A stretch of 64,000 bases of DNA from Margaritifera margaritifera (taxonomy: Eukaryota; Mollusca; Bivalvia; Unionida; Margaritiferidae): the NCBI GenBank assembly GCA_029931535.1, contig JAQPZY010000700.1, positions 284,185 to 348,184 of the forward strand, in the 5' to 3' direction. A program made the translations under genes and the position numbers. Below the pieces are notes generated by a model that saw nothing but the letters and a program-made list of their open reading frames with translations, was not told where the DNA came from and did not search any database. Of the stretch, positions 42,560 to 53,803 are shown piece by piece (the stretch's first letter is position 1; every line of letters starts with the position of its first letter).

Positions 42560-43065
42560 TGAATGATTTAAGATTTAAGTGAAAGTTTGCCATTCCTACG
42601 GTTGATTCTAAAAGAGCTACTTCATACGTTGCGTCACCATATGTTGTTTTAAATCTTTGTTCTGCATACATTCTGTATCTATTTTTGTTGAATCGTAATT
42701 GATTGACCATGTAAAATGTATGAGATGTTTAAAGTGTACTGTAAATTTAGCCGAATATAGATATGTGTCTTTGCTCAAATCAAAGACGTTATTTATTCCT
42801 TCCTTATACCGCGCTACCATTTTGATATCAGAGTTTAGGATGTTATTGTTATAATCATTAAATGTAATATGTAAATCAGTATATTTTCTGAAGCTTTGTA
42901 GTACACATATTTTTATGTCTTAAATATAAAAATCAACAGTGTTATTCTTCTCTATGCTATTTTGTAGCAAAAATAGCTTTGAGAGCACTGTTATCCCATC
43001 TGAACTTGCAAACATATACACATTATATGTTGACATTGATATTGCTGTTTTCATTTTAAACTAAT
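42560..43065 (-). pseudogene. Possible minor-capsid-like gene upstream of INT-2, decayed
   Basis: Minus-strand pieces read 'VYMFASSDG', 'NNTVDFYI', 'FDLSKDTYLYSAKFTVHF' and 'TYEVALLESTVGMANFHL'. The pattern (a strand with 'SSD', an 'N-T..F' segment, then 'E-V-A-L-x-E') recalls the N-terminus of Polinton penton-like minor capsid proteins. The end of this gene, 'TLQIVENEST', has a clear counterpart at 58.6 kb directly upstream of that integrase. Shared order in both copies supports a real gene; the capsid identity is a tentative inference. Confidence 0.45.
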
Positions 43066-43075
43066 GAAATATTGC

Positions 43076-43764
43076 TATCGGCTCTCTGAAAATTGTTGAT
43101 TTCAATATAATGTAGCTTTGTACCATTATTTATGATGTGATAAAACAAAAATCAAATTACTGTTGTGTATAGCTAATTGTCTTCATTGTCTGAGTTGTCA
43201 GGTATTTTTAATGAGTTTGAACAATTAATTGGTCAATAAATGTTGTCATATCCTACACGAGATGGTAATATACAAAAAATATCAGTGGACCAGAAATGTT
43301 GTTACAAGATGGCAACATACACAATTTCAGTGGTCTAGTGATTTTTAAAAAATTATTTTGATTTTTAATTTTCTTGTATTCTTATAAGGCAATATAATAA
43401 TATTTTTAATAATGACTGGTCGAAAAGCATCCATTTTCACATTACTAACAACATTTGCCGACAGGAAAAAGTACCCCAAAATGCAACAGATTCTTAAAGG
43501 CTGCAATGAAGTTTAATTCATATTAGGACATACTACTCAAAATTGTACATCAGAAACGTTATATAGCCACTTAATTTTTTAGATCTGCTGAGTAATTCTT
43601 TTGATTCAGCGATATTTTGTTTTCAAAATGTTTGACTTTTGCACATTGGAAATAATTATAGAGAGTGATGCCATTTAGTTGTATATTTTAGTCAAATTTA
43701 GTGAATACAGCACATATGATTAAGTTAAATTATAAAGGATGTATATCTCTATTGCTCAAAAATT
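43076..43764. other. No recognised gene
   Basis: AT-rich sequence between the Polinton-like block and the tRNA-like/LINE unit; nothing identified. Confidence 0.4.
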
Positions 43765-43846
43765 TGGGTGCCTGAATGGTCTAAAGCGCTCGCATTTTAG
43801 GATCACTCACACATCTCACATCTGTCTTCGAGTCTCGACTTGACCA
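43765..43846 (+). pseudogene. tRNA-Leu-like sequence just upstream of a LINE fragment
   Basis: 'gggtgcctgaatggtctaaa' followed by 'gcgctcgcattttaggatca' resembles the D and anticodon arms of a leucine tRNA (long variable region after it). 'ttcgagtctc' (43827-43836) fits a B box. The sequence ends '...gacttgacca', like a CCA end. The stems are imperfect, so it is a pseudogene or a SINE head. It sits 20 bp before the LINE reading frame begins, on the same strand. Confidence 0.5.
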
Positions 43847-43866
43847 ACGTGTATATGTGAGAAAGC

Positions 43867-45290
43867 TTGCCAGTTTTAAAACTTGAAACTCAGTCACTGA
43901 CTGGTCCTATAAACAAACTCATAAACTACAGCCTTGACCAAAACATTTTCCCTACAAGACTCAAGGAAGCCCAGGTTCTCCCGTTATACAAGAAAAACTA
44001 TCCACTTGATAAACAAAACTATCGTCCTGTCCCTGTCAGTATTCTCCCAACTGTATCGAAGCTCTTTGAACAAGCAATCTGGGACCAGATCACTAATTAC
44101 TTTGACAATATCTTACACCCGTATATCTCTGCTTTCAGAAAGGGTTTCAGCTGTCACACAACACTAATTCGACTACTAGAAGACTTGAGCTTAGCCCTAG
44201 ACAAAAACAAATATGCTGCAGCGAATTTTGATGGATTTATCAAAATCATTTGACTGTTTCCCCAACAAACTCCTCCTCCAGAAACTGGCAGCATATGGGC
44301 TTTCAGATTCGGTCGTAAACACTACGGCAGATTACCTCTCAAACAGAAGACAATGTGTCAAAATAGGAAACTCAACTAGTTCATGGGCAAATATCTATAA
44401 AGGGGTGCAGCAGGGATCAATTCTTGGGCCCATACTTTTTAATATCTTTATTAATTATATCTTCTTTTTCATAAATGATTCTGATCTATACAACTATGAT
44501 AATGACAACACACTTGCCTACGCTCACCACGACTTTAATATTATGAAATCTGCTTTGGGAACAGAGTGCAGTACTTTGATTAGGTGGTTTACCAATAATA
44601 AAATGAAAGCGAACCCTAATAAGTTCCAGGCTATTACACTTGGGAAGAAAACCAACGAACAACTTCAGACCTTCTCCTCCAGCGAGGCTTAATTATCTTG
44701 TGAAGATTCGGTAAAACAACTGAGAGTCACTTTGGACTTTATGCTAAACTTTAATCAGCAAGTCACTGAAATTTGTCAGAAAGCATCTAAACAATTAAAT
44801 GTGCTCAAACGAATCGGAACATACCTTACAACCGAAGGAAGACTGACTGTGTACCACTCTTTCATCATGAAAAACTTCAACTACTGTCCCCTAACCTGGC
44901 ATTTCAGCAGTCTCACTAACATGAACAAACTTGAAAAACTACATGAACGAGCTCTGAGATTTGTCTTCATTGATTTCAAGAAACGTTACTCTGAACTCTT
45001 CGATTTGCAAATGTATCAACTCTCCACAGCCAAAGAATGAAGGCCATGGCACTTGAAATATTCAACATTTTAAACAAAAAATGTCTAGCATACTTAAATG
45101 ATCTGAAAGTTTTTAAAAAAAATCTTCTTACTCTTTTAGGTAAGTAAACACTTTGGAGATCCCTAAAGTAAGAACATCCACATATGGGCTAAAATCTTTT
45201 AGGTGTGCAGCAGCAAAACTATGGAATTCTCTCCCCAATAACTTACGAACACCCTCAGATTTTAATAATTTTTAATCCCTCTTAAAGACC
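43867..45290 (+). mobile_element. CR1/L2-like LINE, 5'-truncated reverse transcriptase, decayed
   Basis: Three frames make one RT C-terminal half. 43867-44253 has 'INKLINYSLDQNIFPTRLK', 'NYRPVPVSILPTVSKLFE' and 'RKGFSCHTTL'. 44213-44692 has 'DLSKSFDCFPNKLLLQKL' (first catalytic Asp), 'GVQQGSILGPILFNIFIN' and a ruined Y-A-D-D box now reading Y-D-N-D. 44732-45040 has the thumb 'NYCPLTWHFSSLTNMNKLEK' and 'HERALRFVF', and weak similarity goes on to about 45260 ('CAAAKLWNSLPNNLR' in another frame). The endonuclease half is missing. Frames break near 44225 and 44692. The catalytic box change makes this copy inactive. Clade call is by motif feel only. Confidence 0.85.
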
Positions 45291-45379
45291 TGGTCTGGGA
45301 GCTTATTGTGTAAATGCTCCATATGTAAGCAAAAGTAAATTAGTTTTTGCTGCTACTTAAATCGGCTGATTGCTTAGTA

Positions 45380-45945
45380 TTTTAGATTCTAGTCTTGTAT
45401 AGATGCTGGTAGATATTGATTGCACTAAATGTTGTATACAGAACATGCTTGTAGTTATTGATTGCCATAAATGTTGGCTTGTGACGCTTACACGTGGTTT
45501 TGGATGGATTTTCCTCCATTTTAGAAGATACTTTCATTAATTATATGCTTCTGATGCAATAATACTTATCGTATATGTGTGCTTAGTATGTTTTGCATAG
45601 TCTATCCTTGTCCTTGTATATTTAAAATCGGTATGCATGTAAATGGTATCTTAAGGGTGTATTGGCCAGATATTATTTTAACCAGTATATCTTAACACTG
45701 CATGTAAGCGTAGAGTATATCCTGTATATTGACTTCTCTGCATTTAAATTTAAACTGAAATTATAAATTGGGGGAGGGGAATATCTTAAGTGTGTATTAG
45801 CCAGCCATTACGTATGTGTATTTGAACACTGCATATGATTGAAGAGAGAGTAGAATCTTTACATGTACAAATTTTCCTGCATTGAATATTAAAATATTAA
45901 TTATAAATGGGATGAGGGGTATGCAGTTTAGGTCAGAATTATAAT
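45380..45945. repeat. Direct repeats after the LINE: about 60 bp and 130 bp units
   Basis: 'ttgattgc..taaatgttg' occurs at about 45416 and 45457. A 130-bp unit with 'atcttaag.gtgtattggcc', 'aacactgcat' and 'aattataaatgggg.gagggg' occurs at about 45649-45780 and 45781-45920. They may be the 3' UTR of the LINE. Confidence 0.65.
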
Positions 45946-45948
45946 TGT

Positions 45949-45961
45949 ACACACACACTCA

Positions 45962-46025
<64 letters not shown>
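45949..46025. repeat. (AC)n microsatellite
   Basis: A run of 'ac' with a 'tcactctct' interruption near its start. Confidence 0.97.
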
Positions 46026-46027
<2 letters not shown>

Positions 46028-46495
46028 GCAACGACAAAGCGGTCCATTTTTGCGCCTGCTTTTTTTTTTTTTAGCAAATTTTAAAAAATCGAAGCCCCCT
46101 CACGCACTATTGCCCTTATTCAATATGGCCTGGATGTTCGCAGTAGAAGATCGTGAACTATCAATATTGCTGTCAACATTTTCGTTTTGACGAGCCGGCT
46201 TTTGATGCGTATACACCCAGTCCAACCACAACCATGGCTGCTACAACCAAAGTTGTCAGTACACATTTTAGCTAATGAACCTAATAGAACATCTCTAAAT
46301 AAACGCCGGGAAAAAAGATTACAACCATAGTGGACAAAAGGACATCTGCTAGCCCTAATCTGTAAATTCGAGACAGTCCTCCTCTGGTTTATGCACTTAG
46401 ACCGTCCTGGACAGAATTAATTCCGTCTTCTTACGGCCAATTGCACCAGTTGTTGCTTCCACTGATGACATATCTGTTTGTGTTCAGCCCTAGGT
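46026..46495. other. No recognised gene
   Basis: Unremarkable sequence between the microsatellite and the 93-bp repeat; nothing identified. Confidence 0.4.
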
Positions 46496-46496
46496 C

Positions 46497-46820
46497 GAAA
46501 CGAAACGCTAGAGATTCCGAAGATATTTCAAACTATATACACAATCACGTATTTGAATTCCACCCCCATCGGAGTTCCTAGGGAGAAGAGAAACGAAACG
46601 CTAGAGATTCCGAAGATATTTCAAACTATATGCACAATCACGTATTTGAATTCCACCCCCATCGGAGTTCCTAGGGAGAAGAGAAACGAAACGCTAGAGA
46701 TTCCGAAGATATTTCAAACTATATACACAATCACGTATTTGAATTCCACCCCCATCGGAGTTCCTAGGGAGAAGAGAAACGAAACTCTAGAGATTCCGAA
46801 GATATTTCAAACCTATATAT
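46497..46820 (+). repeat. 93-bp tandem repeat, 3.5 near-identical copies, open in frame
   Basis: Units start 'gaaacgaaacgctagagatt' at 46497, 46590, 46683 and 46776 and differ by only two or three bases in total. The period equals 31 codons, so the frame 46478-46822 stays open and encodes 'RNETLEIPKIFQTIYTITYL' followed by 11 more residues in each unit. The near-identity means recent amplification. The peptide has no recognised family, and coding is not claimed. Confidence 0.92.
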
Positions 46821-46822
46821 AG

Positions 46823-47775
46823 CAGTTAACCCCAGAGGATGAAGTGCAGATTACTGCTTGTGTGTATGTAATCATTTTTCACTTAAGACCGCACCACAAT
46901 TGACGTTCATACTAGAGAACAAATTAATAATGGCTAACAGTTGTCTCCAACTAATTAAGAAAAGACTTCAGTCCGCGTGCGAGCTTGACCACATAGTAGG
47001 TTGTAAACCTCTGATCCAGTTTCCAACTCATATAGCACCAGGGCTTATAACTCGCGTACGATGCACCTGTTTAATTTTTAACAAAAGCTGTCTCGACTAA
47101 CCCCAAAATGTACCTGTGCAAAAATAAAATATTAATTTTTTTAAAAACCTGTCAGTTTGTATCAACATCCGTCCCATTGTAGAAAATATAAAGTAATTTC
47201 AACCCATATATTCTCCACACTGACAGAATGTCTAATTTCTTTGTAATTCATATAGGGAACTCCTCTGGTTTGTTTACAATAATTCCCTACATGTACTAAA
47301 ATTCAGCTGTGTATATATCGAGCAGATAACACAGACAGCGCTGAATTTACTAGGGCCGTACATCCTTTATAAATTGATTATAATGCACAAGTAGCGTAAA
47401 TGGTGTTGGCCGATTTGAATATGCCCTGTGTTTTCGTCAAAAATCTTTAATATGCTTGCATAATGAATTTAAAATTTAGCACATGAAAGGCTTAAATATT
47501 TACAAAAGTTTAATTACTTAGTAGACAGCCTAAATTATACAGTGTTTAAACCTTATGCACCTAGTCAAGCAAGTCGTTATTTGTAGGAAACAATAGACTT
47601 GCCTCTATCGATCGATAATTTTTGGAATGCGGTGGACTGGCTGGTTTAAAAATAACACATGAGTAATGTATAATCAACGGTTTGGCCGGAAAAGAATAGC
47701 GTTGTGGGTCAGTCTATAGGGGGCTGACTGGTGCAAGTCAACGCTCTAAAGGCTCCCTGAGAGTTCGGACGGTCT
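46823..47775. other. No recognised gene
   Basis: AT-rich sequence with a plus-strand open frame at 46858-47100 lacking similarity. Nothing further is seen. Confidence 0.4.
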
Positions 47776-47777
47776 CT

Positions 47778-47803
47778 GGGTGGGTGGGGGTGGGTGGGCG
47801 GGG
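47778..47803 (+). other. G-quadruplex-type G-tract cluster
   Basis: Six G-tracts of three or more bases separated by single bases ('gggtgggtgggggtgggtgg' and two further tracts). This fits the G3+N1-7 pattern for a four-stranded structure on the plus strand. Confidence 0.8.
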
Positions 47804-47854
47804 TAGTGAAGCAAAAAACTTTTATTTCACATCAACTCCTTTACTTTAATGCGC

Positions 47855-47855
47855 G

Positions 47856-47890
<35 letters not shown>
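47855..47890. repeat. (CT)n microsatellite
   Basis: 'ct' run of about 17 units with one 'tt' break, following 'gcgcg'. Confidence 0.95.
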
Positions 47891-48289
47891 AGTTAATTTC
47901 CCATGACGTCAGCGGTGCGATACCACCGATATATCACGTTCATATACACCAAGCCACTTAGGGATGTCATGGTCATCTTCGAACTCGAAGAACAAACAAC
48001 ACCACCGATATAGCGCACTTAATTATATTGATATCATAGATGTAGCACACTTGACTGTGCTGATACCAGGACAGAAAACATGAAAGATCTTGCAAATTCA
48101 CCAAGCTGCACCTAAATCATGAAATAATGAACGGGTGTGACCCCGGTAACTCTAGAACATCTGTAGTTCGCTTTTAAGAAAACTTTATGACAGGGGCTAT
48201 TTGTATCACGACTGAAGTTTGAAAGTGGTCCCTGTAATAAATACGATACTATTTAATGTGTGATAAAATTAGACTAATGAGTCACATCC

Positions 48290-50830
48290 CCTGGATCATG
48301 GAAGTAGCTCTGGCTTCATTTCATCTACATATTTAACCACTCCTTAACAGTCACCTCCCTTAACCAACAAAAATATATCCATTCATTGGCTGCTCAAGAA
48401 AGGTGCTACTAGAATAACAGGTTTTTTGTTGGTTTCTTAATTAACACCTTTCTCACTCATAATGTTTGAGTTTGCATAGCATTTAATGTCCCTCTTTTAC
48501 GACATATACTCTTCTTAAAGTTTGCAAATAATTGGAAATCAAATTTCTTCCTATAAGTCTTGAACATTGCTTTATATTTGATTGGTATGTTAAAAACGAT
48601 TGCATAGTGATCTGCAACAAAGAAATATGATCTTCCCAGTTACTAGTCCACCTAACCCACAACTTACCACCACCACAGTTCATTTGTATGCTCCCCCCAT
48701 ATTCTGTGGAGGAGCTTATGGTGTTACCCGTATCCGTCGCACAGTCTGTCTATCTGTCTGAGGCCCGCTTCGATATAAGGTTTCCTAACAAGGCAACATA
48801 GGTCTGGTTCAGTTGTCACCTTTTGTTTTAAAAGTTTGAATTATGGCCCGTTTTTTCAATCATAACCGTGACCGTACAACCCCCCCCCCCAGCCGACCCC
48901 TTCCTTTTCTTTCGTAGAAAGCAGAGGATATTAAATTAGGCCTGTCCGTCCTTCAGTCCGCCAATTCCACTTTCGTTTCCGCATAATAATGCCTTTAATT
49001 ATTATTATCTTACAACCAAATTTGGGATGCCACATGATATTGGTGAGACCTCGACTAAATTCGACTGACAGCTTGCTTCATCATCTAGCAGAGTAATTGT
49101 TCCAAATTGACAGACCCACCCACTTTCGCTTCTGCACAAAAACTAGCTTAATTATTAGTAGATTTCAAGCAAATTTGGTATATAGCTTAATTTTCAAAAG
49201 CCCTTGGCTGATTTGGATTGTTAGAGTTCTGTGTCATCGTTTAGTTGAGTTATCAGACCACGAACTTATTTTTCCGCACAATAACTCCCTTAAATATTAT
49301 TGGATTTCAACCAAATTTGTTTTGTTGCTTGATATTGACGAGTCCTTGGCCGGAGTCGATTTTCAGACTTCTATGTGATAGTTTAGCAGTGTTGAAGCCC
49401 TTACTTCGCAGACCGACCCACTTTCTTTTCCGCCCAATAAATCTACTGATTATTATTTGATTTCAAGCACATTTGGCATGCAACTTGGTTGTGATGAGTC
49501 CTTGGCTGAATTCGATTGGTAGCTTGCTGTATAATCGTTTAGCAGAGATATAGCTCTTGATTAACTGACCCACCCAGTTTTATTTTCTCAAATCAACCTT
49601 TTCATTTTGTGATTGGATTATTTGAACCAAATTTGGTAAACAGCTTGATATTGGTAGAACCTTTGCTAGATGAGACCTCGGCTGAGTTCATTTATCAGCA
49701 TTTTAAGTCACGTAGCCTACAGTCCCTGATTGTCAGACCGATCCACAGTTTAATATTTATGAGACCTCTATTGAGTTTGATGTTGCTTACGTACATGTTC
49801 CGCGATCAATGTCATCTACAAGCGGAGTTGTGGGCCTTGAATGTCAGACTCACTCGCTTTCCTTTCTCTGCTAAAACTCCCTTTATTCCTGTTGGATTTA
49901 AATTGAATTTGGTAGGCAATTTAATGTTGATAACACCTTGGCTTAATCTGGTTTTTCAGCGTGCTATGTGCATCATCGTATAGCGTTGTTCTTGTTTGCA
50001 CACAGTAATTCCCTTGATTATTATCGGATCTCACGAAAATTGCGTACACCGATCTATATTGATATATCTTCAACAGTAAGGCCAAGTGTGCTATGGTATG
50101 GTCCTTTGTCTGTCGTGCGTCGATCGTTCACAATTGGTATTTACAACCTCTTTTCAATAGCCGTTGACCAATTTCCACATGATTTTACAGAGAGCATTCT
50201 GGCATCAAGACCTTTCAAGTTTGTTCAGTGGATGTTGACCCGTTATCCAATATGGTAATCGTTACTGAAAATGGCATTATTTTTAAAAACAATTTCTTCT
50301 CTGAATTTGACAAAAGGTGACACAAAGCAGCCCGGAATGAAGATCTTTCATATTTTTTTCAACTGATGCCTATCCGCCATCAAATATGGTCGATGAAACT
50401 AAAAGTAGATACACATTTAAATGACCCTGTCTCGATAACTGCTGAATAGAATTTAACTGAATGTCACAGAAAGCATCCTGACATAGAGGATTTCGATATT
50501 CGACAAATGATCCTGATTCACCATCAAATATAAAAAAGCAAAACCTTATAAACCACTTCATCTCCAAAAGAGCCAAACATAATTTGACCACATGTAACAG
50601 AACGCATTCTGGCCCAGATCGCTTTCAAGTTTTTATAAATGATGCAAATCGGCCATGAAATATGTCCACCATCACTGAAAATAGATAAACATTCAAGCGA
50701 AGTCTTCTCTAAAGCCGCTCAACAGAATTTAACCAAATATGACTGAAAGCATCATGGCATAGTGGTGTTTTAATTTGATGCAAATGATGCCGATCCGCCA
50801 TCAAATATGGTCGCTCTTACTAATAATAAT
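48290..50830. repeat. Segmental duplication, copy 1 (about 2.5 kb, direct)
   Basis: It aligns collinearly with 55238-57680. Shared anchors are 'catcccctggatca' (48292/55240), 'tgtagcctacagtccctga' (49709/56538), 'tgcttacgtacatgttc' (49785/56672), 'tttgcacacagtaattccct' (49993/56911), 'tttgtctgtcgtgcgtcga' (50105/56958) and 'ctgatgcctatccgccatca' (50363/57214). Both copies are about as diverged from one another as the internal units are. The segment contains about six units of a 150-160 bp array (from 48.95 to 50.0 kb) and the head of the 135-bp array. No genes. Confidence 0.85.
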
Positions 50831-51885
50831 TAAAAAAAATTTAAAAAAATAAAAAAAAATATTAAAGCTTTAAATGGCTTCTTCTCACAAACTGCTCTAC
50901 AGAATTCAACACAATTTACAGAACGTGTCCTGGCATATATGGTTTATGCCTATGATGCACTTTCGCCGTCGGATAAGGCCAGACGACCATTACTAAAATA
51001 GTGAACGTCTGAGTGATTATTCACTGTTACTTTAGAATTCTTTATACGACGTCTTCTAACAACTGCTAAACAGATTTTCAGCAAATCTGATAGAAAGTAT
51101 CATGGAATAGTGGGCCTTCAAGTTTATATAAATGATGTCAGTCTGCCATCAAATATGGCCAACATTACTAAAAATATAAAAACCTTTCAACGACTTCTTA
51201 AATACCACTCAGCAGAATGTGACTAAATTTGACAGCATTCTGACACTAAGCCTTTCAAGTTTCTACAAATGATGCCGATCCGCCATCATATATGGTGGAC
51301 CGTTAATAAAAATCGAAATTCATTTAGATTACTTCCTCTAAAAACAATTCAACGCAGTGAGACCAAATGTGACATAAAGCATCCTGGCATAAAGGGCTTT
51401 AAATTGTGTCCAATTGATGCCGATCTCCCCTCAAATATGGCTGCTATTACTAAAAAGTAGAAAGAAAAACACTGTAATAATATGTTTAAATAATCTACTT
51501 AACCGAATGTGACCAAATTCGATAGAAAGCATTTAAGATTGAATGTCTTGCAAATTTATACAAATGATGCTAATCCGCTGTCAAATACAGCTGATGTTAC
51601 TTAAACTAGAAAGATATTAAGTAAACTTTTGTAAAACTGGTCAACAGAAGTTGACAAACTTTCACAGAAAGCATCCTGGTATTTTAATATTGGACAATTT
51701 GAACCGCTGTGGTATCAAGCTTGAAACAGTTGTCTTATAAAATATGCAGTCAGCAGCATTGGAAGGAATTGCTACAGAAAACATCTTAGTGGCCCAGATT
51801 TCTTAGCCAGCTGCTCTTGAATATGACTATTAGGCAGTTGTCATCCAGGCGAGCGATCTCAGGCCCACTTAGGCCCCTTGTTTGA
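50060..51885. repeat. Large repeat unit with head, 135-bp array and tail (member 1)
   Basis: The head 'ggccaagtgtgctatggta' then 'tgtctgtcgtgcgtcgatcg' and 'ttcacaattggtatttacaa' is followed by about ten degenerate 130-140 bp units. Each unit has 'aactgctgaatagaattta', 'gcatcctggcatagagg' and 'gatccgccatcaaatatggt'. The tail is 'gagcgatctcaggcccactt' plus 'aggccccttgttt' at 51851-51885. The same head, array and tail recur at 52.2-54.1 kb. The 5.7-7.4 kb array has only the head and units, and 56.9-57.7 kb is truncated. Confidence 0.8.
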
Positions 51886-52189
51886 GATTTAGGGTTGAAA
51901 CTGAGGCAATGTTAAACCGTTAGTTGTGTAGTTAATAGTCAATGATAATAATGTAAAGACATAAAGCTGGTCAATACAAGAATGAATCAGTTGAAGAAAG
52001 TGTATATCAAGTAAAAGTTTGATTGGCATAGAAGCGACAATATGAAGGGAGAATAAGGTGCTCTGCATTTCTAATATGAAGCACAAAAAAAACCCAAATG
52101 AACAATTGCTGATGCTCTTTAAGTTATTTCAGGGTTCCCGTAGATCATGGAATTGCTAACAACTTAGTTTGATTAATTTGTATATACCT

Positions 52190-53769
52190 CAGTTGGCAGT
52201 AAGGACCAGTGAGTTTTTGTTATGGTCGTTCGTCACTCGTCTGTTCACTATTGTTATTTACAACTTCTTCTCACAAATCGCTCGGTGAACATTCTGGCAT
52301 CAAGGCCTTTCAAATTTGTTGAGAGGACGATGATCTGTCAGTCAATATGGCCGCCGTTATTAAAAGCATAAAAACTTGTAAAGATCTTCTCAAAAACAAC
52401 TCAACATAATTATCCAAAAGTTGACACAAACAGCTTCACAGAAATGTCTTTCATATTCATACAAATGATGCTGATCCGCCATCAAATATGGCCACCATTA
52501 TTAAAACTAGAGAACCTTTAAACCACTTCTCATAAACTGCTAAATAGAATTTAACCAAATTTGACAACAACAACAACAAAAACAACAACAACAAAAATTC
52601 TTGACATAGACAGCTTTCAAGTTTGAACAAATGATGCTGATGCGCCATCAAGTATGGCTGCAGTTGCTAATAGTATATAAACCGACTTCTTTTCAAAAAC
52701 CGCTGAACAAAATTGGACTAAATTTGACAGCATCCTGGCATACAGAGTTTTGGGGTTTCTTCAAATGATGCCAATCCGCTATCAAATATAACCATCGTTG
52801 CTAAAATAAAAATAAATATATGTCGCTTCTACTCAAAAAATAGCCAAAAGACTTTTACCAAATTTGACAGAAAGCATCCTCTTGGCACACAGGGCATTCA
52901 AGTTTGCAGAATTAGAGCCAATCTGTCATTAACTATGATCACTGTTACTAAAAATATAAAATATTGTAATGACTTTCTCTCAAAAACCACTGAACAGAAT
53001 TTGAACACATTTGACAGAAATCTATCTGGCATAAAGGTCTTTCAGTTTAGTACAAATGATACCAATCTGAGATCAAATGTGGCATCTTTTAATAAAAATA
53101 GAAATTTCATCATGTGATTTATTATTCTCACAAACCACTGTACAAAATTTGACCAAATCTGCGACAAAATATACTGGTATAAAGGCTTTCACATTTATAT
53201 AAACGATGGCGATTAACCATCAACAGAGGCGGCGCGAGGGTTTGAGGCTCTCGGGCGCAATGTTCTTTAATGGCGCACCCTACCGAGGCGCCCAGGGGCA
53301 ATGTTCTTTAATGGCGCCTCCCTACCGAGGCGCCCGGGGGTTAAGTTTTTTAGTGGCGCCCCTTCTTTGCCACAGAGAACAGTTTTTATGTCAGTTGCCA
53401 ACCTCCACCCCCTCCCATCTAAGCCCTGAACCGGGGGCTTAGATGCTCAGATGTGTGTGGGTGTGTGAGTGTATGTGGGGGGGGGGGGCAAGAAAGCTAC
53501 CCACGGCGCTCCCGCCCTCGCCCGGCGCCTTAGGGCAATTCTTCCCCCTCGAACCCCCCCTTGCGCCGCCAATGGCAATCAAATATGGTCACTGTTACTA
53601 AAAATTGAACAAACTTCAAATGATTTCTTCTCAAACACTGCTGAACAGAATTTGACCAAATCTGACAGAAAGCACATCTGGCATAGATGGCTTTCAGATT
53701 TGTACACATGATATCAATCGGTCGTCAAATATAGCCACCATTCCCAAAACAGAAGAACGTTTTCACAAC

Positions 53770-53803
<34 letters not shown>

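Larger units (their letters stand above)
34276..43075 (-). mobile_element. Polinton/Maverick-like element block, decayed
   Basis: In minus order this stretch holds a possible minor-capsid-like gene, a first integrase (INT-2), unassigned frames, a second integrase (INT-1) with chromodomain, a major capsid protein, another unassigned frame, an adenain-type cysteine protease, another basic frame, and a 735-bp repeat. Integrase, double-jelly-roll capsid and protease together are the signature of Polintons (Mavericks), large self-synthesising DNA transposons related to DNA viruses. I found neither the protein-primed DNA polymerase B nor the packaging ATPase. Every recognised gene has stops or frameshifts. 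Two different integrases in one block suggest two nested or neighbouring copies; the boundaries are approximate. Confidence 0.8.

Noticed and set aside
41300..43070. Protein-primed DNA polymerase B gene in the Polinton-like block
   Set aside because: I looked for polymerase motifs such as an SLYPS-like or YGDTDS-like box on the minus strand and did not find them; the readable parts match integrase instead.
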